From Calditrichota bacterium (GTDB lineage: Bacteria; Calditrichota; Calditrichia; Calditrichales; Calditrichaceae), in the NCBI GenBank assembly GCA_024278715.1, contig JAJRSN010000016.1:1-6751 (forward strand): DNA of 6,751 bases. Reading direction: 5' to 3'. Below the pieces are notes generated by a model, which worked only from the letters and a program-made list of their open reading frames with translations, was not told the origin of the DNA and ran no database searches. Shown piece after piece: positions 1-6,512 of the stretch (the stretch's first letter is position 1; each line of letters begins with the position of its first letter). A program made the position numbers and the translations under genes.

Positions 1-146
1 CGGAAACCAAAAAACAAAAATTCTTTTCAGGGACAGCTTTTTTTTCATTTCACTCACACAATACTTCCCGCAATTTTACAGAAGATTTTCAACCGTTTAA
101 TTCAATAGTATTCCATATAATTTTTTCCTTTTTCCTTTTTCTTTTT
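1..146. other. Left-edge stretch with no identified gene
   Basis: AT-rich sequence downstream of the M48 peptidase. No credible gene or hairpin terminator is visible. A 28-base all-pyrimidine tract (121-148), built of imperfect TTTTTCC units, abuts and overlaps the peptidase stop codon. The first 100 or so bases could be the tail of a gene from outside the window, but this cannot be decided. Confidence 0.4.
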
Positions 147-1265
147 TCATTTCTCATTCAACCACTCTTCCGCCGTTTTTACCCGCTTTTTAACCGACGG
201 ATGCGAATGAAATAAAAATTCCACCAGCGGATGCGGTTCCTTGTCCGTTAAATTCTGCTCGCTCAGTTTTAAAAGAGCCCGCGGGAACGCCTCGGGTTTG
301 GCGCTGTTTCTTAAAGCATAACGGTCAGCCTGACGCTCAAAATAACGGCTTATCCCGTTTGTAATAGGCGAAACGATTAACATGTAAAGTGACAATATCA
401 GTGTAATCAACGGTAAAGCCGCCAGATCGGACGGCGCACCGAAGCCCATTTGCTGCAACAACAAACGGTAGATAATGTGCACCAGATAAAATCCCGCAAA
501 GGTTTGAATCGTTCCGATGAACAGCAATTTTTGGATGTGTTTGTGCACAAAATGCCCTACTTCGTGCGCGAATACCGTTTCTATCTCATCTACCGAGTAA
601 TTTTCCAAAAGCGTATCGCCGATGATGATGCGTTTGGATTTACCCAATCCCGTAAAAGCCGCGTTCGCTTTTTTGGTATTCTTACTCATATCAAAGCGAT
701 AAACGCCCTGCAGACGGAAATTCCCCTTTTTAGCCAATTTCTCCATGCGAGCTATCAGCTCATCGTCATCTATCGGTTCAAATTTGTAAAACAAGGGGAA
801 AATCACCTGCGGCGCAATCCGACCCAATAAAACGGAAAACAAAAACAGCACAATACTCAACCAAAACCACCAGGTATCGGGATAATTCAGCAGCAGAAAA
901 TAAAAAGCCAATGACAAAGGAAGCAGGATAATTAATCCTACCAGCCACTCTTTGAATTTTTCTTTAAACCAAGCCCAAAGCGTTTGATTGGAGAGTTGAA
1001 AGCGGTGTTCAAGGTAAAATCCGCTGTAAAAATTCAACGGAAAAGTAATCGCCGAAATACCGGCGCCGGCAATCGCCATAAAAAGCAAAAACTGCAAATA
1101 TCGATTTTGAGCGATTCCCTGAACCCAGTCCCGCAGCGAAACCGAATACCCCGAAACCAAAAACAGAAAAATTAATGCAAAACTAATGACCGATTCGCTT
1201 AGACTAACGATTAATTTTATTCGTTCGTAACGTTTTGCCAGGATTTCGCGGTTGTCCTGTTCCAT
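147..1265 (-). CDS. M48-family (Ste24-like) membrane zinc metallopeptidase
   Basis: A 372-residue integral membrane protease of the Ste24/CAAX prenyl protease group of family M48. The zinc motif HEVGH is at residues 234-238, and the third ligand is probably E310 in the segment N303...YFERQAD, which matches the family pattern with the conserved Asp at 314. A late SHPS motif (354-357) followed by an RV pair also fits the family. Hydrophobic segments lie near residues 17-40, 57-80, 108-127, 131-150, 245-270 and 282-301, so the catalytic part would sit at the membrane. The length is close to the usual 400 or so of bacterial Ste24-like proteins. The start is supported by AAGGGAG (plus-strand 1275-1281), nine bases from the ATG. 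It is divergent from the transport operon and appears monocistronic. In bacteria the substrate is usually unknown; membrane protein quality control or peptide processing is inference, since true CAAX prenylation is not expected. Confidence 0.93.
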   Translation of the reverse strand: MEQDNREILAKRYERIKLIVSLSESVISFALIFLFLVSGYSVSLRDWVQGIAQNRYLQFLLFMAIAGAGISAITFPLNFYSGFYLEHRFQLSNQTLWAWFKEKFKEWLVGLIILLPLSLAFYFLLLNYPDTWWFWLSIVLFLFSVLLGRIAPQVIFPLFYKFEPIDDDELIARMEKLAKKGNFRLQGVYRFDMSKNTKKANAAFTGLGKSKRIIIGDTLLENYSVDEIETVFAHEVGHFVHKHIQKLLFIGTIQTFAGFYLVHIIYRLLLQQMGFGAPSDLAALPLITLILSLYMLIVSPITNGISRYFERQADRYALRNSAKPEAFPRALLKLSEQNLTDKEPHPLVEFLFHSHPSVKKRVKTAEEWLNEK

Positions 1266-1274
1266 TACCCTTAT

Positions 1275-1281
1275 CTCCCTT
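1275..1281 (-). promoter_or_regulatory. Ribosome binding site of the M48 peptidase gene
   Basis: On the minus strand the bases read AAGGGAG, nine bases before the ATG at 1265. This is a good Shine-Dalgarno match and fixes the start of the peptidase. Confidence 0.7.
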
Positions 1282-1310
1282 AAAAGTCACGGTACAATTC
1301 AAGTTAAATG

Positions 1311-1341
1311 ATAATATGTGAATATTTTTCATTCATGTAAA
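1311..1341 (-). promoter_or_regulatory. Possible sigma-70-like promoter for the M48 peptidase gene
   Basis: On the minus strand TTTACA (plus 1336-1341) is followed after 17 bases by CATATT (1313-1318), or after 19 bases by TATTAT (1311-1316). The match to -35/-10 consensus is only moderate, and the region is AT-rich, so chance hits are likely. The position, roughly 45 bases upstream of the start codon, is sensible. A perfect 14-bp palindrome TTGTTTTAAAACAA at 1357-1370 lies just upstream of it and could be an operator, but nothing else supports this. Confidence 0.25.
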
Positions 1342-1463
1342 GCGGTTTTTTTCTCTTTGTTTTAAAACAACGTGTAAGCTATAGAAAGGTCTGTCATTGT
1401 TATTTCGAGGTTTGCTCTATCGGATGTCAGTAGTAGCAGCGCGGCGGAGAGAAAGAGGCGGAT

Positions 1464-1524
1464 AGGTCGTTTACGACCTTCGGAAGCCCCTTTAGGGGCT
1501 TGATAAGCACTGTAGAAAGCTACA
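1464..1524. repeat. Three tandem hairpins in the intergenic region
   Basis: Three short perfect hairpins follow one another. First, AGGTCG (1464-1469), loop TTTA, CGACCT (1474-1479). Second, AAGCCCC (1484-1490), loop TTTA, GGGGCTT (1495-1501). Third, TGTAG (1511-1515), loop AAAG, CTACA (1520-1524). The first two share the same four-base loop. They sit inside a stretch (about 1391-1552) that begins with a TGTCATT sequence similar to the left arm of the palindrome further right, and that is richer in G and C than the bases around it. No credible protein is encoded here. It could be a mobile repeat, a structured non-coding RNA, or a transcription terminator cluster; no long T-run follows the stems on either strand, which argues against a standard intrinsic terminator. 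Confidence 0.55.
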
Positions 1525-1667
1525 CAGAGTTTTCCAGTTGCTGCTGATTTTATTCGTTAACCTTTTAATAACCTGTTAACCGATGTCAAAAAGTATCCCC
1601 GCTTCTGACCGCAAAAACAGACTCATTTTTTTAGCTCACTAAAATTAAGTTCAAAGAATAATCGTAT

Positions 1668-1793
1668 GTCGGATCTAAAAAGTTCTGTAATTGTCATTTT
1701 GAGCAGCGCAGCTACGAGAAATCTTTTGCTTTTGTCGGAATCCTAAGATTTCTCTCTACGTCGAAATGACAGAAAACGGTTTTTAGAGCTGAC
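1668..1793. repeat. Long imperfect palindrome, dispersed-repeat (MITE/REP-like) element
   Basis: Nested inverted arms share one centre near 1731. The inner arms are GAGAAATCTT (1716-1725) and AAGATTTCTC (1745-1754), a perfect 10-bp pair. The middle arms are TGTCATTT (1692-1699) and AAATGACA (1764-1771). The outer arms are GTCGGATCTAAAAA (from 1668) and TTTTTAGAGCTGAC (1780-1793), with a few mismatches. The left arm carries an extra GC-rich insert (GAGCAGCGCAGC) not matched on the right. From memory, palindromes of the type TGTCATTT-CGA...GAGAAATCTT occur between genes in Bacteroidota-like and related genomes. I see no flanking target duplication and no transposase, so any mobility would depend on an enzyme elsewhere. 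Confidence 0.7.
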
Positions 1794-1908
1794 AAAACAA
1801 TTCAAATCCGCAAAAGTCCGGTTGAAATTGTGGTGTTTCTCCGTTACTTTGGATATTGCTAAAATAGAACTCCTAATTTTCATCAAAGAAATTTAAAGGC
1901 GTAAGTTA

Positions 1909-2007
1909 ATGAAATTAAAAAATCTTGAAAAAATCAAAAAAAATGAGTTATTTCCATTCAATACGTCAGAAAGACAAACCGAACATACCGTCAGGGAACA
2001 ACAATGA
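1909..2007 (+). CDS. Possible 32-codon leader ORF coupled to the DUF47 gene
   Basis: An ATG at 1909 preceded by AAAGG (1895-1899, nine bases away) opens a 32-codon frame rich in Lys, Glu, Asn and Gln (it begins MKLKNLEKIKKNE). Its TGA at 2005-2007 overlaps the ATG of the DUF47 gene in an ATGA arrangement, in a different frame. The start signal is as good as or better than that of the next gene, so translational coupling is plausible. There is no signal peptide or membrane segment and I do not recognise a family. It may be a genuine leader peptide, a tiny protein, or chance; the AT-rich sequence makes short Lys-rich frames easy to find. Confidence 0.35.
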   Translation: MKLKNLEKIKKNELFPFNTSERQTEHTVREQQ

Positions 2008-2648
2008 GAGTATTATTAAAAAAAACCAAAGAATTGGAAGCGCAGATCGATGAATACCTGGATTGCGTGATTCGCGGCGCTTTGCTGCTTAAACAGGGAG
2101 TAAAGTACTACCTGGAAGGAATCACGGACGAATTTGAAAATCGATTACAGGATTTAACGCATATAGAAAGCCGCGGCGACGAGCTTCGGCGAATGATTGA
2201 GAGCAAATTATACGAACACACCTTAATCCCCGAATCGCGCGGGGACGTTTTAGGATTATTGGAAAGCACCGACACCGTTCTGAATACGATGAACTAGACG
2301 CTTTTGCAATTTTCCGTGGAAATCCCGGAAATTTTACCCGATATTCGTAAATTTTACCGCGAATTAACCGAAGCCTCCGCCAATTCGGTTGAAGCTCTGG
2401 TCATGGCGATGCGAGCCTATTTCAGAGACATCAACTCAGTTAGAGACCACATCACCAAAGTGCAGTTTTTTGAAAAGGAATCGGATAAAATCGCTCTTAA
2501 AATCAAACGCACAATTTTTAGCTCTGATTTGCCGTTAAGTCAGAAAATGCATCTTCGTGATTTTGTGCATCATATCGAAAACATTGCCGATGAAGCCGAA
2601 GATGTTTGCGACCGATTAACCATCGCCACGATTAAACGATACTTATAG
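2004..2648 (+). pseudogene. PhoU-like DUF47 protein, interrupted by an in-frame TAG
   Basis: Conceptually 214 residues, the usual length for DUF47 (PhoU-related) proteins encoded beside PiT transporters. The frame is split by TAG at codon 98 (2295-2297): residues 1-97 end at LNTMN, and residues 99-214 continue in the same frame as TLLQFSVE, as expected for the intact family. ExxxD metal-binding-type motifs are kept on both sides: E55-D59, E77-D81, E157-D161, E192-D196 and E199-D203. The helices look all-alpha and cytosolic. These proteins are thought to bind metal and modulate the neighbouring phosphate transporter. The start at 2004 has a weak AGGGA (1993-1997) and fits the family start MRVLLKKTKELEAQIDE. 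The second half could restart only poorly, at TTG 2304 with no ribosome site. No other lesion is visible, so the stop is either very recent, a base error, or read through; one change (GAG to TAG) would explain it. Confidence 0.85.
2295..2297 (+). other. In-frame amber codon inside the DUF47 frame
   Basis: TAG at codon 98, followed by ACG CTT. The frame is otherwise open from 2004 to 2645, and family similarity continues directly across the codon. My recollection of the family suggests an acidic residue here, which a single G-to-T change from GAG would remove. Confidence 0.9.
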
Positions 2649-2666
2649 CCGGAGCTCTGGAATTTT

Positions 2667-4079
2667 ATGATCTGGTTTTTCTTACTCAGCGGATTGTTCT
2701 TGGGATGGTCATTGGGCGCAAACGACGCCGCCAATGTTTTCGGAACCGCAGTCGGTTCGCGAATGGTGCGCTTTAAAGTTGCGGCGGTGATTGCAGGAGT
2801 ATTTGTCGTTTTGGGAGCTGTGTTCAGCGGAGCCGGAGCCGCCGACACACTCGGACAATTGGGCGCCGTTAACGCGATTGCCGGTTCGTTTACAGTGGCG
2901 CTGGCAGCAGCGGTCACTGTTGCATGGATGACTAAACTAAAACTGCCCGTTTCCACCTCACAGGCTATTGTCGGCGCGATCATCGGCTGGAACTTTTTCA
3001 CCAATTCCCCGACCGACCTGAATTCCTTAAGTAAAATCGTTTCTTCGTGGGCGGCTTCACCGATTCTTGCGGCTCTGTTTTCTTTCCTCCTTTTTAAACT
3101 TTTCAGACTTATTTTGGGTAAATCGCAAATTCATATTCTCGAACTGGATGTTTATACCCGCACCGGACTGATTGTAGTAGGTGCCTTCGGAGCATACAGT
3201 CTGGGCGCTAACAATATCGCAAATGTGATGGGAGTTTTTGTTCCGGCTTCTCCTTTTAAAGATTTGCAATTGTCCGGATTTTTTCATTTTTCCGGAACCC
3301 AACAACTCTTTCTTTTGGGAGGGCTGGCGATTGCCGTGGGAATTTACACCTATTCTTACCGCGTAATGACCACAGTCGGTAACGAAATATTTAAACTGAC
3401 CCCCATTATGGCTTTAATTGTGGTTTTATCGGAATCGCTTGTATTATTTTTCTTTGCTTCCAAAACTCTGGAGCAATGGCTAATTTCCCACGGTCTTCCC
3501 GCTTTTCCTCTGGTGCCAATTTCCAGCTCTCAGGCAATAATCGGCGCGGTTATCGGAATCGGAATAGCTAAAGGCGGAAAGGGAATTAATTTTAATATTC
3601 TGGGCAAAATTACCCTCGGATGGATCACCACGCCCATTGCCGCCGGATTGCTCTCGTTTGTCGCTCTGTTTTTCATGCAAAACGTTTTTGAGCAGCAGGT
3701 TGTGAAGTTCGAACGCTCCGAGAGTACTTCGGAAATCTTTAAGATGAACCGGCAAGAGTGTGTTTCTGCGGAAACCCGGTTACTCTTAAAGGCTTCAGAA
3801 AATCGGAATCCGCAGAACGCGCCCGAACGCTTAATAATTTCAGATTATGTTCGCCAATCTCAATTTCACTTTACAGCTAATGGGAAAAACGAAATCCGTT
3901 TGCCGGACGGATTATTCATTTCCGGGTTCAAATTAAATTCTGACAAAAATCAAAACGAACAAGCGCGGCTGTTTTCCGGCGATAGCGATGTTTTGAACCA
4001 CAAAATTTTCCGCGCTCCGGCAGCCCGGATCACGGATTCGGAGATTAATTTGTTTGCTAAAAATACAGCTTCTTTTTAA
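2667..4079 (+). CDS. pit: PiT-family inorganic phosphate (or sulfate) transporter with a hydrophilic C-terminal tail
   Basis: A 470-residue inner-membrane anion transporter of the PiT/PHO-4 family. The internal duplication is clear: the first signature GANDAANVFGTAVGS (17-31) with PVSTSQAIVGAIIG (94-107), and the second GANNIANVMG (180-189) with ISSSQAIIGAVIG (285-297). About ten hydrophobic segments fill residues 1-340. Known relatives move phosphate with protons or sodium, or metal-phosphate; the B. subtilis relative CysP moves sulfate. The DUF47 gene 18 bases upstream favours phosphate. GGAG at 2651-2654 lies 12 bases from the ATG, a rather long spacing. Two oddities: the second signature has Asn where Asp is usual, possibly a subfamily trait, and residues 341-470 form a charged, polar tail beyond the last membrane segment that I cannot assign. 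The gene is in the same frame as the DUF47 gene, separated by TAG and six sense codons. Confidence 0.93.
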   Translation: MIWFFLLSGLFLGWSLGANDAANVFGTAVGSRMVRFKVAAVIAGVFVVLGAVFSGAGAADTLGQLGAVNAIAGSFTVALAAAVTVAWMTKLKLPVSTSQAIVGAIIGWNFFTNSPTDLNSLSKIVSSWAASPILAALFSFLLFKLFRLILGKSQIHILELDVYTRTGLIVVGAFGAYSLGANNIANVMGVFVPASPFKDLQLSGFFHFSGTQQLFLLGGLAIAVGIYTYSYRVMTTVGNEIFKLTPIMALIVVLSESLVLFFFASKTLEQWLISHGLPAFPLVPISSSQAIIGAVIGIGIAKGGKGINFNILGKITLGWITTPIAAGLLSFVALFFMQNVFEQQVVKFERSESTSEIFKMNRQECVSAETRLLLKASENRNPQNAPERLIISDYVRQSQFHFTANGKNEIRLPDGLFISGFKLNSDKNQNEQARLFSGDSDVLNHKIFRAPAARITDSEINLFAKNTASF

Positions 4080-4100
4080 TTTGCGTTATTGGGATGAAAA

Positions 4101-4105
4101 AGGAG
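4101..4105 (+). promoter_or_regulatory. Ribosome binding site deciding the threonine aldolase start
   Basis: AGGAG eight bases before the ATG at 4114. It selects this start over an in-frame ATG at 4054 that would overlap the end of the PiT gene by 26 bases and add 20 non-family residues. Confidence 0.8.
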
Positions 4106-4113
4106 TAACAAAT

Positions 4114-5154
4114 ATGGAGATTATCGATTTAAGAAGCGACACGCTCACACAACCCGACGAGGGAATGCGTCAGGCAATGGCGACCGCAGAGGTAGGAGAC
4201 GATGTTTTCGGCGAAGATCCGACCGTGAATTTATTGCAGAAAAAAATAGTCGAATTAACCGGCAAAGACGCGGCGTTGTTTGTGTGCAGCGGAACCATGG
4301 CAAATCAGATTTCCATTAATGCACACACGCAACCCGGAGACGAAGTGATTTGCGAAGAACGCGCCCACCTTTTTAATTATGAAGCCGGAGCGCCGGCAAT
4401 GCTGTCGGGAGTGCAGGTCCGTCCCCTGCCCGGCAAATACGGAGTTCTTGACGTAACCGAAGTGGAAGAAGCCATCCGTCCGGCTAACCATCATTTTCCG
4501 CAAACCAGACTCATCGCGCTCGAAAGCACGCACAATCGTTGGGGCGGCACCATTTACCCGCTCGACGAAATTAAAAAGATGCGTAAATTAGCCAAAAAGA
4601 ACGATTTGAAAATGCATCTTGACGGCGCCCGTTTGTGGAACGCCTCCGTAGCCACCGGAATTTCTCTGAAAGAATTCGCCAAACATTTCGATTCGGTGTC
4701 GCTTTGTTTTTCCAAGGGACTGGGAGCTCCGGTCGGTTCCATTGTTGCGGGCGACGAAGAATTTATTGATCGGGCGCATTACTATCGCAAGGCTTATGGC
4801 GGAGGCATGCGTCAGGCGGGAATTTTAGCGGCGGCTGCCCTGTACGCCATCGAAAACAATTTTGAAAGAATGGCGGAAGATCACCGGCGCGCCCGCGTTT
4901 TAGCCGAAGCCATTAACGAAATGCCCGGTTTTGTGGTCAATCTTTTGACCGTTCAGACCAACATTGTTATTATCGACACCAGTTTAACAGGACATCCGGC
5001 GCCCGAAATCGCAGACAAACTACTGGAACTCGGCGTTCGCGTTCTTGCTTTTGCTCAGACCCGAATTCGCATGGTGACGCATTTGCATATTACGGATAAA
5101 GACATCGATCGCACAATAGAGGCTTTTAAAAAAGTGAGTCATTCCATTAATTGA
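4114..5154 (+). CDS. ltaE: Low-specificity L-threonine aldolase (PLP-dependent)
   Basis: A 346-residue cytosolic fold-type I PLP enzyme that splits L-threonine and L-allo-threonine into glycine and acetaldehyde. The N-terminus MEIIDLRSDTLTQP is typical of the family. Visible active-site parts: SGTMANQ (59-65) for cofactor phosphate contact, H85 in EERAH stacking on the ring, HLDGAR (168-173) with D170 pairing to the pyridine nitrogen and R173 for the substrate carboxylate, and K201 in FSKGLGAPVG as the Schiff-base lysine. The length matches the E. coli enzyme closely and nothing is missing. The start at 4114 is fixed by a good AGGAG. It lies 34 bases after the PiT gene and 9 before trkA, so it is probably co-transcribed with the ion transporters although no direct functional link is obvious. 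The low-specificity type is inferred from overall similarity; stereospecificity cannot be read from the sequence. Confidence 0.95.
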   Translation: MEIIDLRSDTLTQPDEGMRQAMATAEVGDDVFGEDPTVNLLQKKIVELTGKDAALFVCSGTMANQISINAHTQPGDEVICEERAHLFNYEAGAPAMLSGVQVRPLPGKYGVLDVTEVEEAIRPANHHFPQTRLIALESTHNRWGGTIYPLDEIKKMRKLAKKNDLKMHLDGARLWNASVATGISLKEFAKHFDSVSLCFSKGLGAPVGSIVAGDEEFIDRAHYYRKAYGGGMRQAGILAAAALYAIENNFERMAEDHRRARVLAEAINEMPGFVVNLLTVQTNIVIIDTSLTGHPAPEIADKLLELGVRVLAFAQTRIRMVTHLHITDKDIDRTIEAFKKVSHSIN

Positions 5155-5163
5155 AATGATTTT

Positions 5164-6504
5164 ATGAACATTATCATCGTTGGCGGCGGAACCATCGGTT
5201 TCGCTCTGGCTAAAAAACTGACTTATGAAAAACACGACATCACATTAATTGAGAATAGTCCGGAGCGCTACAACTTTCTTATCCAGCAGCTCGATGCAAG
5301 TGTGGTGCTGGGAAGCGGCACAAGTCCTTCCGTTTTGGAAGAAGCCGGAATCCGAAATGCGGACATGATGGTGGCGATCACCAATGTGGACGAGGTCAAT
5401 CTTTTAGCTTCTATTGCGGCGAAAAAGTACGGCGTTCAAAAAACTGTAGCCCGCGTTAAAAACCGTGAATTCCTCAGCACCAAATCGCCCATAAACGCAC
5501 AGGCGTTCAAAATAGATCTGTTGATCCATCCCGAATCGATTGTTGCGCAGGGAACGATTAAACTTCTTAAACAGAGCGCAGCCAGCGATATTATTGAATT
5601 TGCGCACGGTCGCATCATCTTAATCGGCATTCATCTGGATAAGACATCGCCCATTTTAAAAATACCTTTAAAGCAGCTCGCCGCCCAATACGATGATTTT
5701 CCCTTTCGCATTGTCGCCATCCAGCGCAAAGAGTTCACCAAAATCCCGCGTGGTGACGATATTCTCATGCCCAACGACCGCATATTTGTCGTAATGTCAC
5801 GCGAAAACACTCCCCGATTTATTGAAATTACCGGCAAACACAACACGCCGCTCGACAGAATAATGATTCTTGGCGGAGGACAAACGGGATTTTTAATCGC
5901 CAAAGCATTGGAAAAAGAACATAATGTTAAAATAGTGGAATCGAATATTGACAAATCGCACGCCCTTGCCGAAAAGCTAAAACGTTCTCTGATAGTCAAA
6001 GGCGACGGACGCGACATCAATTTGCTGGCGCTCGAAGGAATTATCGAAATGGACGCCTTTCTCGCCATGACCGGAGACGACGAAACCAACATTATTTCCT
6101 GCCTTTTGGCTAAACATTTGCAGGTGCCGCGAATAATCTGTTTGATCAATAAGCCGGATTACTCTCCCATTATTCCCACAATTGGCATCGATGCCTTTAT
6201 TTCCAAACAGGCTCTGCTGGTGACCGGTATTTTAAAGTTCATTCGCAGAGGCAATGTAATCAGCGTCGCCTCAATTCCCGGTGTGGAAGCCGAAGCCATC
6301 GAATTAGTAGCCAATAAAAATTCCAAGATTATCAAAAAGCCGCTCGCCAAACTCAGTTTTCCTCAAAACGCCATCATCGGCGCGGTGATGAGAGGCGAGC
6401 AGGTGTTTATCCCGACCGGAAATCTCCAGTTGCAGGAAGGCGATAAAGCCGTGCTTTTTTGCCTGCCGGGCGCTATTCGAAAAGTTGAATCTTTGTTTAA
6501 ATAA
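5164..6504 (+). CDS. trkA: TrkA, NAD-binding RCK subunit of the Trk potassium uptake system
   Basis: A 446-residue cytosolic peripheral protein with the classic TrkA duplication: RCK-N Rossmann domain (1-120), TrkA-C (about 135-220), second RCK-N (231-350), second TrkA-C (about 365-446). The nucleotide-binding loops are GGGTIG (7-12) and GGGQTG (237-242), each followed by the acidic residue that holds the adenosine ribose (E30 and E259). GSGTS (50-54) and GDGRD (280-284) are the matching later loops, and TGDDETN (303-309) is characteristic. Both halves look competent for NAD(H) or ATP binding. It gates the TrkH channel subunit, which begins eight bases downstream. No clear Shine-Dalgarno precedes the ATG, and the gap from the aldolase stop is only nine bases, so translation probably depends on coupling. 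Length is usual for TrkA (about 450). Confidence 0.96.
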   Translation: MNIIIVGGGTIGFALAKKLTYEKHDITLIENSPERYNFLIQQLDASVVLGSGTSPSVLEEAGIRNADMMVAITNVDEVNLLASIAAKKYGVQKTVARVKNREFLSTKSPINAQAFKIDLLIHPESIVAQGTIKLLKQSAASDIIEFAHGRIILIGIHLDKTSPILKIPLKQLAAQYDDFPFRIVAIQRKEFTKIPRGDDILMPNDRIFVVMSRENTPRFIEITGKHNTPLDRIMILGGGQTGFLIAKALEKEHNVKIVESNIDKSHALAEKLKRSLIVKGDGRDINLLALEGIIEMDAFLAMTGDDETNIISCLLAKHLQVPRIICLINKPDYSPIIPTIGIDAFISKQALLVTGILKFIRRGNVISVASIPGVEAEAIELVANKNSKIIKKPLAKLSFPQNAIIGAVMRGEQVFIPTGNLQLQEGDKAVLFCLPGAIRKVESLFK

Positions 6505-6512
6505 AGACCATT

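Larger units (their letters stand above)
1266..1908. other. Gene-free divergent intergenic region
   Basis: About 640 bases between the divergent M48 peptidase and the transport operon. Apart from the two structured elements and the possible peptidase promoter described separately, it holds two copies of GTTAACC (1556-1562 and 1575-1581, starts 19 bases apart), which might be a paired binding site. I see no credible coding sequence and no tRNA-like fold. The promoter of the plus-strand operon should lie between the palindrome and 1900, but no convincing -35/-10 pair is visible there. Confidence 0.6.

Noticed and set aside
102..116. Minus-strand ATG at 116 with a well-placed AAGGA after the peptidase gene
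   Set aside because: The frame stops after four codons, so it cannot be a gene.
450..830. 126-codon plus-strand frame opposite the M48 peptidase
   Set aside because: It is antisense to a gene with clear family motifs and its translation resembles no protein I know; it is a shadow.
1822..1850. Candidate promoter TTGAAA, 17 bases, TACTTT before the plus-strand operon
   Set aside because: The -10 match is poor and such pairs are frequent in AT-rich DNA; the position is reasonable but not enough to annotate.
2298..2648. Second half of DUF47 as an independent gene starting at TTG 2304
   Set aside because: There is no ribosome binding site, the start lies six bases after the TAG, and similarity runs continuously from the upstream half in the same frame, so it is one interrupted gene.
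2570..3004. 144-codon minus-strand frame opposite the DUF47 end and PiT start
   Set aside because: Its Ala/Thr/Pro-rich translation is the antisense image of small-residue membrane helices in PiT, with no family features.
4054..4113. Upstream start that would lengthen the threonine aldolase by 20 residues
   Set aside because: It overlaps the PiT end, adds residues that do not match the family, and the ATG at 4114 has a strong AGGAG at correct spacing.
5631..6149. 172-codon minus-strand frame opposite trkA
   Set aside because: It lies wholly inside a well-supported trkA, with a low-complexity Ser/Ile/Arg-rich translation typical of an antisense shadow.
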